Below are positions 12,822-23,800 of a stretch of DNA of 26,656 bases, in pieces (position 1 is the stretch's first letter; each line of letters opens with the position of its first letter). A program made the position numbers and the translations under genes. Source of the DNA: an uncultured Clostridia bacterium (GTDB lineage: Bacteria > Bacillota > Clostridia > Christensenellales > Aristaeellaceae); assembly GCA_934631985.1 (NCBI GenBank), contig CAKTYE010000035.1, positions 1 to 26,656 of the forward strand, written 5' to 3'. The notes under the pieces are model-generated. The model did not search any database. It was not told the origin of the DNA and saw nothing but the letters and a program-made list of their open reading frames with translations.

Positions 12822-15252
12822 CGTCTTCCGTCCTTTCCGACAGCGCAGGAATCTCCTCGCTGTATTCCACGTCCACCTGTTCCGCTTCCGGCTCCTCATA
12901 GGTCTGCTTTTCCTGCGCATCCGTCTCGGCGGGCTGCACAGGTGCGTCAGGCTTTGCCGACTCCGTTGGCTGCGACTCTACAGGCGCAGGCCGTTCCGCG
13001 GGTGCTTCCTTTGCAGGCTGCTCCGCGGACTTTTTTTCCTCTGCCCGCTTTTCCTTTGCTTCCGCCTCATGCTCGTTGATGAAGAAAGCATCCCGCTTTG
13101 GTACCGGCGTGGTTGGGTACTCGATCCGCTCATGGAACACACCGTTCAGCACCTTGGCAAAGGCCTCGCAAATGCCGTCGATGTCCCGCAGCGTCAGCGG
13201 CGAATTGCTCAGCTGACCGTCCTCCAGCTTGCCCCGCACCAGCCGCTCAATAAAGCGCTCAATGGCCTGGGGCGTGGGATCGGGCATGGAGCGCACCGCC
13301 GCCTCAATGGTGTCCGCCAGCATGATGATGGCGCTTTCCTTGCTGGAAGGCCGCGTGCCGTCATAGCGGAAATCCGCAATGTCAACGTTCTTGCCGTCCG
13401 CCTGCTGCAATGCCTTGTGGTAGAAGAACATCACCGGCGTGTCGCCATGATGCTCCACAATGATCTTCTGAATTTCCTGGGGCAGGTGATACTTCTGCGC
13501 CAGCTGCAAGCCGTCCCGGGTGTGGCTGGTCACGATCGCCGCCGACACATAGGGATCGGTGTGGTCGTGGGGGTTCTCCCCCATCTGGTTTTCCTTGAAA
13601 TACAGCGGGCGCTTCAGCTTGCCCACGTCATGGAAATACGCGCCCGTCCGCGCCAGCAGCGGATTAGCACCGATCTTCTCTGCGGCAGCCTCCGCCAAAT
13701 TCGCCACAATGATGGAGTGGTGATACGTTCCCGGCGCTTCCAAAAGCAGCCGCCGCAAAAGCGGTTGGTTGGGATTTGCCAGCTCCAGCAGCTTGCTGGG
13801 CGTTGCCAGGTTGAAGGTCGTCTCAAACACAGGCTGCAGCGCCACTGCCATCAGACCGCTGACCACGCCGCTGCCCATGGACCATGCCGCATATTCCAGG
13901 GACTGCCGCATGTCGCTGGAGGTCATCAGCCCCATGGCGAGCATCAGCACCGCGTTGCTTGCCGCAACCACCAGCCCGCACAGCACCACTCGCACACGCT
14001 GGGGCTTGCCCTTCAGGAAAAGCACCGCAAACATGCCGCTGACCATGCCCGTGACCATCATGTGGACCATCGCCGCCGCATAGCTGCTATTGCCGCCCGC
14101 CGTCACGCCGCTGACGATCAGCGTCATGGGTACGGCCACCGCTACGCCCACCGGTGCGCCCAGCAGGCTCGTCATCAGCATGGAGGCCATGGTAATGGGC
14201 GCAAGATACGCATCCACGCCCTTGACGCACAGCATGCTCGCGCCCATGGTAATGACCAGCACCGTCATCAGCACCAGCAGCGCCCGCAGGTCATGCAGCG
14301 TTCCCGGAGACAGCAGCCGCAGCAGCACCAGCAGCAGCAGTACGCTTGCCAGCACCAGCAGCGCCGCGCCCCCATAAACGCTGTAATCGTATTCGTTATC
14401 CTTCAGCATGCCCAGGGAGCGCAGCATCTCCACCTGGTTGCGGCTGACCCGCTCGCCCTCGCGGATGATGTTCTGTCCCTGCAAATAGATGACCGGCTCC
14501 ACGGCCTCCCGCGCCTTTTCCTGCGCCAGCGCCGTGGCCTCCTGGTCGATGACCATGTTCGGGGCCACACAGACCTTCAGCACCGTGGGAACGATGTACT
14601 GCATCAGGTCGCTGTCCACAATGAAGCCCACGATCTGCTGAATGTTGCTGATGGACTGGCTCACCTGACCCTCGCGGATGGTGGTGTTCAGTGCGTTGCG
14701 CACCGAGGTCGTCACCGTGTTGATCATGTTTTCCAGCGTGTCCGTGTCGGTGTGCATCAGCACCGTCACCTGCTTATCCGTCAGGGTCACGTCCTTCAGC
14801 AGCCCCTGGGCATAGGCAAGCTCCGTCTCCGTATACGTCCGGCTGCGGATCTCCTCCGCCGTGTCGCCCTCCTGCCGCAGCGTCAGGCCGTATTGCTGCA
14901 CAATGCGAAGCTCGTCAAACACATCGCTCAGGTGCTGCAATACCTCCTCCGTCGCGCCCTCCTTCAGGTGATAGGTCGGCTCCACCGCGTCCGCCGCCGC
15001 CTGCCGACGGCTCTCCGTGGTCAGCTCATCCACCACATCCTTGGTGGCGGTAATGGTCTGATGCGAAATGGAGCCGACCCGCAGGTTATAGCGCTGAGGC
15101 GCACTGGCGGCGCAGAACAGGCCGAAAAGCATCAGCGCGCCGACAAACACCACCAGGGTGCATTTGGCGTCCGCGCTGACCAGCCATTGGCCCAGGCTTC
15201 TGCGTCCGCTCCGCCTGCGGTTCCTTTCTCCGCGTTTTTTCGCATGCATCAT
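12799..15252 (-). CDS. yqfF: YqfF/PgpH-type membrane HD-domain phosphohydrolase (likely c-di-AMP phosphodiesterase)
   Basis: The 817-residue protein has a basic N-terminus, one transmembrane helix (CTLVVFVGALMLFGLFCAA), an extracellular 7TMR-HDED domain (about 50-290), a block of transmembrane helices (about 300-490) and a cytoplasmic HD domain with YHHSIIVANLAEAAAEKIG, TGAYFHDVGKLKRP (H-D near 540), SHTRDGLQLA and VEHHGDT. PgpH of Listeria, of the same build, hydrolyses c-di-AMP. An unusual tail of about 100 residues after about 720 is rich in Glu, Pro, Ala and Lys and has no recognisable domain; the family usually ends soon after the HD domain. Start and stop overlap the neighbours (ATGA with phoH; 23 bases with ybeY-cdd), so translation is coupled. 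Confidence 0.93.
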   Translation of the reverse strand: MMHAKKRGERNRRRSGRRSLGQWLVSADAKCTLVVFVGALMLFGLFCAASAPQRYNLRVGSISHQTITATKDVVDELTTESRRQAAADAVEPTYHLKEGATEEVLQHLSDVFDELRIVQQYGLTLRQEGDTAEEIRSRTYTETELAYAQGLLKDVTLTDKQVTVLMHTDTDTLENMINTVTTSVRNALNTTIREGQVSQSISNIQQIVGFIVDSDLMQYIVPTVLKVCVAPNMVIDQEATALAQEKAREAVEPVIYLQGQNIIREGERVSRNQVEMLRSLGMLKDNEYDYSVYGGAALLVLASVLLLLVLLRLLSPGTLHDLRALLVLMTVLVITMGASMLCVKGVDAYLAPITMASMLMTSLLGAPVGVAVAVPMTLIVSGVTAGGNSSYAAAMVHMMVTGMVSGMFAVLFLKGKPQRVRVVLCGLVVAASNAVLMLAMGLMTSSDMRQSLEYAAWSMGSGVVSGLMAVALQPVFETTFNLATPSKLLELANPNQPLLRRLLLEAPGTYHHSIIVANLAEAAAEKIGANPLLARTGAYFHDVGKLKRPLYFKENQMGENPHDHTDPYVSAAIVTSHTRDGLQLAQKYHLPQEIQKIIVEHHGDTPVMFFYHKALQQADGKNVDIADFRYDGTRPSSKESAIIMLADTIEAAVRSMPDPTPQAIERFIERLVRGKLEDGQLSNSPLTLRDIDGICEAFAKVLNGVFHERIEYPTTPVPKRDAFFINEHEAEAKEKRAEEKKSAEQPAKEAPAERPAPVESQPTESAKPDAPVQPAETDAQEKQTYEEPEAEQVDVEYSEEIPALSERTEDDDSAMGD

Positions 15253-16226
15253 GCATTCTCCTTTGCACGTCGGTTATAAGCGTCATATGCGTCCACGATC
15301 TGCTGCACCAGCTCGTGGCGCACCACATCCTTGCTGGTCAGGTGCGTAATGCCAATCAGCGGAATGTCCTTCAGCACCTCGATGGCCTCGCTCAGGCCCG
15401 AGCGCCGTCCGCCCGGCAGGTCCGTCTGGGTCAGGTCGCCCGTGACCACCGCCTTGGAGTGGAAGCCCAAGCGGGTCAGGAACATCTTCATCTGCTCGGT
15501 GGTGGTGTTCTGCGCTTCATCCAGGATGATGAAGGAATCCGACAGGGTGCGCCCGCGCATGTATGCCAGCGGAGCCACCTCCACCACGCCGCGCTCCACC
15601 AGCTTCTGATAGCTGTCCACGCCCATCATGTCATACAGCGCGTCGTACAGCGGGCGCAGATACGGATCCACCTTCTGGGTCAAATCGCCGGGCAGAAAGC
15701 CCAGCTTTTCTCCCGCCTCCACCGCCGGACGGGTCAGCACAATGCGCTCCACTTCCTTATTTTTCAGCGCCACCACGGCAAGCGCCATCGCCAGATACGT
15801 CTTGCCCGTACCCGCAGGCCCCACCGCAAAGGTCAGGTCGTGGTCGCGGATGGACTGCACATATTCCTGCTGGCCCAGCGTTTTGCAGCGGATCTGCTTG
15901 CCCCGGTGGGTCACCGCCACCACGCTTTTCATCATGTCGTCCATCATGTCCAGCTTGCCCTCCCGGGCCAGCGCAATGGCATAACGGATGCGGGCGCGAT
16001 CCACTGTTTCCCGGCGATGCAGCAGCTCCAGCAGCTTTTCCATCACCGCCACGGCAAGGGCTGCATCCGCCGCCTCGCCGGTCACCACCAACTCGTTGCC
16101 GCGCAGGGCCACATGTACGCTGCATTCCTGCTCGATCAGCGCTACGTTCTGGTCGTTCAGTCCGAAAAGCGACATATAGGCGTCCATGGACTCCATGGTC
16201 AGCGTCATCTGTTTTGCTTCAGTCAA
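15249..16226 (-). CDS. phoH: PhoH-like ATPase
   Basis: This 325-residue protein has an N-terminal KH-like region (NVALIEQECSVHVALRGNE) and a C-terminal P-loop ATPase with Walker A FAVGPAGTGKTYLAMA (near 130-140), Walker B SFIILDEAQNTTTEQMKMFL and sensor region SKAVVTGDLTQTDLPGG. PhoH/YbeZ proteins partner with YbeY in RNA metabolism; ybeY lies two genes downstream in this operon. The ORF begins with TTG at 16226; an AGGAGG site 10 bases upstream supports it, and no in-frame ATG fits the site better. The stop overlaps the yqfF start (ATGA). Length is normal. Confidence 0.94.
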   Translation of the reverse strand: MTEAKQMTLTMESMDAYMSLFGLNDQNVALIEQECSVHVALRGNELVVTGEAADAALAVAVMEKLLELLHRRETVDRARIRYAIALAREGKLDMMDDMMKSVVAVTHRGKQIRCKTLGQQEYVQSIRDHDLTFAVGPAGTGKTYLAMALAVVALKNKEVERIVLTRPAVEAGEKLGFLPGDLTQKVDPYLRPLYDALYDMMGVDSYQKLVERGVVEVAPLAYMRGRTLSDSFIILDEAQNTTTEQMKMFLTRLGFHSKAVVTGDLTQTDLPGGRRSGLSEAIEVLKDIPLIGITHLTSKDVVRHELVQQIVDAYDAYNRRAKENA

Positions 16227-16300
16227 TCAGGCTTTTCCTCCTATTCTTCACCGCAGCTCCATGCGCCGTGTTCCGCGTCATGCCCGTGCGGTCATGCGGG

Positions 16301-17455
16301 TCAGGAGGCATTTTCGCCCGCCCGGTATGCGCCAATGTCCATGCGGCGCTCCCCATAGGCTGCTGCCTCCAATATCTCACCCTCTATCATACAATAATCT
16401 ACCCATTTGTCAACGAAAACATCGCCGCGGCCCGCCTTCGCCGCCAAAAGACGCAGCGCCGCCAGTCCTGCCTCCGCCTGCGCCTGGGCCATGTCGCGCC
16501 GTACCTGCCGCACCTGCGTCTCCAAATACGTCTCCCGGCGCACCCACATGGGCAGGAACAGTCCGCCCAGGGGCTGCACCGCCGCATGCCTGTCCGCTGC
16601 CGCAAAGCCCGTCGGCTCCTCCCGCCACAGGTCAAACAAGGGGCACGTCACCACCTGCCGCTGCGCCTGCGCTCCGGTATACACCGTCTCCGTTTCCATC
16701 AGCGAGACCCGCGCCCTTGCGCCGTCCCACACCCGCGCCGTTACCGTTCCCCGGGCCGATACGGGCCGCACCGTCTCCGCGCCGTCGCGCTCCTCCCCGG
16801 CGATCAGCACCTGGCCCTTGCGCACCGTGTCCCCCGGCTTGCACTTCGCAGTGCCTGCCAGCACCACCACCTGCGTGACCACGCCGTCCCGGCTGGCGAT
16901 CACATCCCGGCTGCCGTGCCAGTCCACGCTGTCTCCCTTGGGCGTACCCTCCACCAGCCGAATGTGCAGTGCTGTCCCCCGCCAGCCGACCTCCACCCAT
17001 GCCACGCGGGGATAGCGCCATTCCAGCGCGTCCCGCAGCGCCGCCGTGTCCACCTTCCGCTTCCAGATGAAGGGACGTATCCCCTGTTCTTCAAGGAACG
17101 TCCGCACATCCCCCGCATAGCTGCCCACGTCCACCAGCTCCACCGCCCACACCCATTGCAGCGCCGCCGCCACGCACAGAAAGGCCAGCGCCACCAGTGC
17201 GCACAGGGGCCAGCGCTGCCGCAGCCTGCTGCGCCACCTGCCCCAGCCCACCGCCTCCAAGGGTGTAAAGGCCCAGCCGCCCTGCGCCGCCAGCTGTGCC
17301 AGCGCCGGCATCAGCCCTTCGGGGGCCACCCCCGTCACCGTGCGTCCAAAGCGGCGCAGCCTGCGCATGGGTACGCCCTGCTCCCCCGCAAGGCGCATAA
17401 AGCGTTCCAGATTCAGTCCCTCCGCCTGAAACCGGCGCATGCATCCCTGCTTCAT
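16301..17455 (-). CDS. yqfD: Sporulation-associated membrane protein YqfD
   Basis: The protein has 384 residues. It has a soluble N-terminus (about 1-80), one strong transmembrane helix (WPLCALVALAFLCVAAALQW) and an external region with VGSYAGDVRTFLEEQGI, WVEVGWRGTALHIRLVE, DVIASRDGVVTQVVVLAGT and GDTVRKGQVLIAGEE, the pattern of YqfD/SpoIV-stage proteins. In Bacillus the gene is expressed in the mother cell during sporulation, though its molecular role is not established. It overlaps yqfC by 4 bases (ATGA), the conserved yqfC-yqfD pairing. It is followed after 74 bases by phoH. The presence of the pair suggests, but does not prove, that this organism sporulates. Confidence 0.92.
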   Translation of the reverse strand: MKQGCMRRFQAEGLNLERFMRLAGEQGVPMRRLRRFGRTVTGVAPEGLMPALAQLAAQGGWAFTPLEAVGWGRWRSRLRQRWPLCALVALAFLCVAAALQWVWAVELVDVGSYAGDVRTFLEEQGIRPFIWKRKVDTAALRDALEWRYPRVAWVEVGWRGTALHIRLVEGTPKGDSVDWHGSRDVIASRDGVVTQVVVLAGTAKCKPGDTVRKGQVLIAGEERDGAETVRPVSARGTVTARVWDGARARVSLMETETVYTGAQAQRQVVTCPLFDLWREEPTGFAAADRHAAVQPLGGLFLPMWVRRETYLETQVRQVRRDMAQAQAEAGLAALRLLAAKAGRGDVFVDKWVDYCMIEGEILEAAAYGERRMDIGAYRAGENAS

Positions 17456-17709
17456 GGCGTACCCTCCCGGCCCAGGGTGACGCCCGTGATCTCGCCGCCC
17501 ACCGCCGCCTCCTGCGCCGTATAGGTCAGAAAGCGCAGTTCCCGCCCCGTCAGCGTCAGCTGTCCGCAGGTCGTCTTAAAGGCGATGCACCCGCTCTGAT
17601 ACAAAAGCACCCCCTGGTGCTGCTCCACCCGTGCCTCCTGCTTGCCGATCAGCGTGATCCGCGGCGCTGTCCCCGTCACCTCCGGGGGAAAAAGCGGCCT
17701 TTCCAGCAT
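17452..17709 (-). CDS. yqfC: YabP/YqfC family sporulation protein
   Basis: This 85-residue protein belongs to the small all-beta YabP/YqfC family: PRITLIGKQEARVEQHQGVL followed by LYQSGCIAFKTTCGQLTLTG and LRFLTYTAQEAAVGGEITGV match the family's repeated short strands. Its partner is YqfD, whose gene starts within its stop codon. The ATG at 17709 is preceded by GAGGTGAG. It is the first gene of the operon that runs to era. The promoter must lie in 17710-17868, shared with the divergent glucan synthase gene; I found no convincing sigma-A or sigma-E promoter there. Confidence 0.9.
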   Translation of the reverse strand: MLERPLFPPEVTGTAPRITLIGKQEARVEQHQGVLLYQSGCIAFKTTCGQLTLTGRELRFLTYTAQEAAVGGEITGVTLGREGTP

Positions 17710-17868
17710 GTTCTCTCACCTCGCAAACGCGGTCTTACCGCATGATACGCACGCCTGCGGCGAAATAGACGCGCCCAGCTATGTATGCTCCCGCCCGCAA
17801 ACGTACACATTACACCCTGCGGGGGACTGTATTCACCCCAGTCGAAACTGCTGAAGGAGCTTTTGCTT

Positions 17869-20800
17869 ATGACCGTTTGGATCATTGCCGCTGCGGCGCT
17901 TATCGCGCTGTGCGCCCTGGCGCTGCCCGCGCTTGTGACACGTCCGCCGCGCGCTGCCGATGCACAGCGGCTGCGCCTGTCCGCGCCGCGTCTGTCACCC
18001 CAGGAGCTGACGGAGCAGCTTACCCGGCTTGGCCTGCAGGTGCAGCCCCACGGGCAGCGCCGCCTGCGGCTTGCCCGAAAAAGCACCCGGCGCTTTTTCA
18101 TGCTGCTGCGCTCCAGCCTGCTGCCGTCCCACGGACGGGAGCCGGGCGTTCCGTGGCTTCGGAACAACAGCCGCATGCTGGAGGAGCAGCTGCGCCGCCT
18201 GCAAGGAGAACTGCGTTCCCTACCGCCCCTGCCTGCGCTGCGCGGGGGCGGTCTGCGGATAAGCGCCCTGACGGACACGCTGTGCCTTTCACTGGGCGGC
18301 GAGGTGGACCCCGGTGCGCTTCCCGAGCTCCTCGCCTGCTGGCAGCGCTCCGCCGGGATGACCGAGCAGGAGCTGCAAGCCCTGCCTGCGGCGCTGCGCC
18401 GCACCCTGCTGCTGCTTTTGACCGATGCGGCGGCAGACCTGCGCACTGCCCGTCTGGAACGCGACCGTGGGCAGCGTCTTGCCCGCGCCCTGCGCCACAA
18501 CGCCCTTTCCGATCATCTGCTTGCGACGCTTTCCCCCGAAGCCCTTGACGGCCTCACGCAGGCACTGGAAGCAAAGGGTGCGGGCGAAGCGCTCCACACC
18601 CTTGATCTGCTGCTGACCCAGGCGGGACAGGACACCGCCGCGCTGGCCCGGCAGGCCCGAGAGCGTGAAATGGTCCGCGGGCATTGGGTCGCCGCGCTCT
18701 GCGCCAGCCTGCGGGCGCTGGATCGCGTTTCCTGGCCCGAATTTCTGGAAGACCTTTCCCTGCTCCACCACTGCTTTTTGCAGGACCCGGCGCAGGTCTA
18801 TTCCCGCATGGATTTTGACAGCCGCCGCATGTATGTCCTGCGCACGGCACGTCTGGCCCGCCTGATGAGCATGACCGAGGAGCGCGTGGCGCTGGGGGCG
18901 CTGCATCTGGCGCAGGAAGCCGCTGAAGACGGCGCTGCCGATCATATCGGCACTTATCTTTTGACGGACGAGGGGCTTCAGGCGCTGTATGCCAGTCTGC
19001 GGCTGCGCAGAAGCCTGCGCTTTCCGCTGGCCTTGTTTTTCCGCCGCCATGGGCGCGGCCTGTATCTCACGCTTCTCTGGCTCGGCGTGGCGGCAGGCCT
19101 TGCCGCCGGGGCCGCGCTTTCGCTGCCTGCCCTCCTGATTCCGGCTTGGCTGCTTGTCTTTTCCCAGGCCTGGCGCGTGCTGCTTGGGCGCGTCCTGCCC
19201 CGGCTGTATCCCGCACGGGAGCTTCCCCGGCTGCACCTGCCCCAATTGGAGGAGCGTCAACGCACGCTCCTCGTGCTGCCTGTGCTACTTTCTGATCCGG
19301 AGCAGGCCATTCGCATGATCGGCCGCCTGTCCGAGCTGCGCCATGCCGACCCGGATACCTTCTTTGACTACATGCTGCTGGGGGATTTCGGCGACAGCCT
19401 GACCGCCGAGGAGGTTGCGGACGGGCTGATCATCCGCGCTGCGTCCAGTGCGCTGGAGGCCCTGCAAGCGGACGATCCCGACCACACTTATTTATACCTG
19501 CAGCGCCGCCGCGCCTATGATCGGGGCGAACGCGCCTGGATCGGGCGGGAACGCAAGCGCGGCAGTCTGGAAAGCCTGAACCGCCTGATTGTCGAGGGAA
19601 CCTGCGAGGACAGCTACGACTATGCCAGCATGGAGCTTTCCCGCCTGCACAGGCGCTATGCCTTTGTGCTGACGCTGGATCAGGATACAGTGCTGCTGCC
19701 CGGCGAGGCCCACAGCCTTGTGGGGACCCTCAGCCATCCCCTTGCCCAGCGCCGGGAAACTGCTGCCGGTTGGGTGGGCGTGAGCATCGTGCAGCCCCGC
19801 ATGGAGATTGATCCCGCCGCCCTGCGCACGCCCCTGAACCGCCTGCTTGCCGGGCATGCAGGCACCGACCTTTATCATGCCGTGTCCTGCCCGCTGTATC
19901 AGCGGCTCTGCGGCAGGGGCAGCTATCATGGCAAGGGCATCTACGACCCTGCCGCGCTGCTTGCCGCCACCTCGGGCTGGATCCTTCCGGACACGGTACT
20001 CAGCCATGATCTGCTAGAGGGCGAGCTTGCAGGCTGTGCCGCCGACAGCTCCCTGACGCTGCTGGAGGGTCAGCCCGCCGTGTGGTCCGCCTGGCTGCGC
20101 CGCCTGCACCGCTGGACGCGCGGAGACTGGCAATTGCTGCGCTGGCTGCTGCCCTGGGTGCAAACGCCCGCCGGGGTGCGCCGCAATCCGCTTTCACGTT
20201 TTTCCTGGCACAAGGTATGGGACGCGCTTCGTCTCAGCCTGCTGCCGCTGGGACATGCCGCGCTGCTGCTTTGCAGCGCCCTGTCCGCCCGTCCCGGCCT
20301 GTTTCTGTTGACCCTTGCACTGATGCTTGCAGAGGGGCTGCTTGCTCCCCGTCACGCGGACTGGCGCGGTCTGTTCACACGCTTATGCGCGCTGCCCACG
20401 CTGGTAGCCGTGCAGGCGGACGCGGCCCTTCGCGCCCTGTGGCGCTCCCTCATTTCTCATGAAAAGCGGCTGAACTGGCTGCCCGCCGCGCAGGCCGAAT
20501 GGACCCAGGCCGGAGAGCTTTTCGTCACCCCCTGGACGCAGTGGCTGGGCGCATTGGCGCTGGGCGGCTGCGCCCTGCTTGCCCGTCCGCCGCAGCTTGC
20601 GCCCCTGCCGCTGGCGGCGCTGTTTGCCATCCAGCCGCTGCTGCTGCCCCGGCTGGAAGCGCCCCGCCGTGCGTCGCCCCCGCTCATGCCTGAGCAGCGG
20701 GAGCAGCTGCACACCCTGGCAGAGCGCACCTGGCGCTTCTTTCAAAACAATGTCACAGAGGCCACGCACTTTCTGCCGCCGGACAACGTGCAGCTTGACC

Positions 20801-23800
20801 CGCCGCGGGGCGCCGCCATGCGCACCTCGCCCACCAACATTGGGCTGTATCTGCTCAGCACTGCCGCCGCCATGGAGCTTGGCCTGCTGGAAGCCGATGA
20901 AGCCGCCCGCCGTCTGCTTGCCACGGTGGACACGCTGGAGCATCTGCCCACCTGGCGCGGACACCTGTACAACTGGCTGGACCTGACCACCCTCGCGCCC
21001 ATGGAGCCGCATTATGTTTCCAGCGTAGACAGCGGCAATTATGTCGCCTGTCTGCTGGCAGCGGCGCAGCTGTTCCGGCAGCGGCTTGCCGCGCTGGACG
21101 CTTCCTGCCGGGAGCTGCCCGCGCGGCTGGATGCGCTGGCGTATGCGGTCGATCTCTCTGCGGTGTACGACCCTGCCGCGCAGCTGTTTTTCATTGGCGG
21201 CGACCCGCGCAAAGGGGCCGTCAGCGGCAATCATTACGACCTGCTGGCCAGCGAGGCACGGCTGCTTTCCTTTGTCGCCATCTGCACCGGGCAAACGCCC
21301 CTGCGGCACTTCAGCCGCCTGAGCCGCGCCTGTGTCCCCTGTGGGCGCAGCCGCCCGCTGCTCAGCTGGAGCGGCTCCCTGTTTGAATACCTGATGCCGA
21401 CGCTGCTGCTGCCCACCTGGCCCGGCACGCTGCTGCACACCGCCTGTCTGGATGCCATCCGCTGCCAGCTTCGCGCAGGGCGGGACGGGCTTTGGGCCAT
21501 CAGCGAAAGCGGCTATTATGCCTTCGACCCGCAGCTGCACTATCAGTATCGCGCCTTTGGCCTGCCTGCGCTGGCGGCAGACCCTAACGCGCAGGGGCAG
21601 GTCTACGCCCCCTATGCCGCAGCGCTGGCACTGCCCTTCGCCCCGGACGCGGCGCTTTCCATGCTGCATCGGCTGGAAGCGCTGGGCCTTTTTGCCCCAG
21701 AGGGCTTTTTTGAAAGCCTGGACTGCTGCCCCGAGCGCACCACCGACCAGCCCTATCAGGCCGTGCGCAGCCACATGGCGCACCATCAGGGCATGCTTTT
21801 CTGTGCCGTCGTCAACGCACTGACGGACGCTTCGCTGGTGCGGGCTTTTTGCCGCATGCCTGCCGTGCGCGCCTTTCTGCCGCTGCTGAAGGAACACGCT
21901 GCCCCTTCTCCCCTGACGCTGACCCTTCCCCGTCCCCGCCCAGAAGCAATGGCAAAAGCGCCGCTCCCTGCCACGGCCCTGTCTCCGCTGGCGCTGCCCG
22001 TGGAAGCGGTGCTGCTGGGCGGCGGCGAGGCCTATGTGCTGCAAAGCGCAAGCGGGCTGGGGGTACTGGGGGTTGGGGACGTGCTGCTCAGCCGCTTTAC
22101 CCGCGACCCCTCCCGGCGGGAGGGCGTGTTCTTCTATCTGCTGGAGCAGGGCCGCATGTGGCAGCCCTTTGACCCGCGCTTTCCCGGTGAAGTGACCTAT
22201 ACGGACGGTGTCTGCGTCCTGACCCGAACCCACCGGGAGCTTCGCATGACCCTGCGCACCCTTGTGGACCCGGTATCCCAGCACATCCTGCATGCGCTGA
22301 CGCTGGAAAACCTCTCCACCCGGGATCGCGCCCTGGAGGTCGCGGACTATTTCGAGCTGGCTCTGGCCCCGGAAATGGAGCAGCTTGCCCATCCCACCTA
22401 CAACGACCTGTTCATTGAGACCGCACCCTTTGGCGAAATGGGACTGACCGCCGTGCGGCATGCCCGCAGCCCGGAGGAGCGCCCCGTGCGGCTGTACCAT
22501 CTGCTTGCCCAGCCCGCCGAGGCCGCCGTGTTTGCAGAGACCGACCGCTGCGCCTTTCTGGGCCGCAACGGTTCCCCCTGGCAGCCGCAGGCATTGCGTC
22601 AGGCGGCGCATCAGGGCGTGTTTGGTACGCCGGTACATCCCTGCGCCGCGCTGCGCTGCCAGGTCACCCTGCATGGGCTTGGACGGATACAGCTTGTCTT
22701 TGTGACCCACTGTACCCGTGAGGAAGCCCTGCTTCCGCCGGACGCGCTGACGCTGGACAGCCCCAAGCTGGCGCAGTGTCTGGACATGGCGCGGCTTCGC
22801 CAGCAGGTGCTGCTGGACAGCCTGGGCATTCCTGCTGCAGAGCTTCCGCTGCTCACCCACATGACCGGGGCCGTGCAGTGGCTCCATCAGCCCCATCAGG
22901 GTGTCAGCTCCCCCGTGGCCCTGCCGCGGGAAGCGCTTCATGAACTGGGACTGACAGACGAGCTTCCCCTGCTGACCGTGCTGCTTTCCCGGGAAGACAG
23001 TGCGCTGCGGACGCTGGCCCTGCACTTTGCCGCCCTGCAGCGCAGCCAGGGCATGCCCGTCCTGCTGGCGCTTGTTGCGCTGGAGGACACCCAGGGTCCC
23101 ATTTACGCCGCGGCGAAGGCTGCGCTTGCATCCTCGCCCCTGCGGGATCAGCTGGGGCATGGCGCCGCACTGCTCTGCCGGGGCGAGCTCACGCCCCAGC
23201 AGGGAGCGCTGCTGTATGCCGCATCAAGCCTTTCCCTGGATGAACGGCTCGGCCCTATGCAGGCGCAGCTGGACAGCCTTCGGCAAGTGCTGACCCCCAC
23301 GCCCATGGTGCCGCCTCCTCCTGCCGCAGCACTCGTGCCGGAACCCGCGCTGGTGCTGCCCAACGGCTTCGGCGGCTTCCTGCCCGATGGCAGCGGTTAC
23401 CAGATCGACCTGCCCGTGGGGCTGGAAACCCCCGCTCCCTGGTGCAATTACCTGCATCAGCCCGGCTTCGGCACGCTGTGCAGCGAAAGCGGCCTGCTGT
23501 TCACCCATGGCGATAACAGCCACTTGCATCGTCTGACCCCCTGGGTCAATGATCCCGTCACGCCGCTGGGCGGCGAATATGTGCTGCTGGAGGACTGCGC
23601 CACGGGGCGCTTTCTCTCCCCGACCCGCCTGCCGCTGGGGCAGCGGCTTGCCTGCCATGTCACGCACACCCCCGGTGTGACCACCTACGCGGCGGAAAAC
23701 GAGCTGCTCTCCCTGCAATGGGTCTGCTTCACTGATGCAGAAGCGGATGCGGGCTGCCGTCAATTGCGTGTGCGCAGCCGCGGAGACGCGCCCCTTCGGC

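Noticed and set aside
12679..15279. 866-codon open frame on the plus strand opposite yqfF
   Set aside because: It is an antisense shadow in GC-rich DNA. Its translation is rich in His, Arg and Gln without domains, while the minus strand encodes a complete, recognisable HD phosphohydrolase.
15563..17524. 653-codon open frame on the plus strand opposite phoH and yqfD
   Set aside because: Proline/arginine-rich antisense shadow; both genes beneath it are well supported.
17781..17810. Possible sigma-E promoter for yqfC (CATACAT as -10 on the minus strand)
   Set aside because: The -10 resembles the consensus but the bases 14-15 upstream (TGTGTACG) do not match the sigma-E -35, so support is too weak.
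20383..23160. 925-codon open frame on the minus strand inside the glucan synthase gene
   Set aside because: Low-complexity Gly/Gln/Arg-rich translation without a ribosome binding site or domain; the plus strand carries conserved GT84, glycoamylase-like and GH94 motifs across the same stretch.
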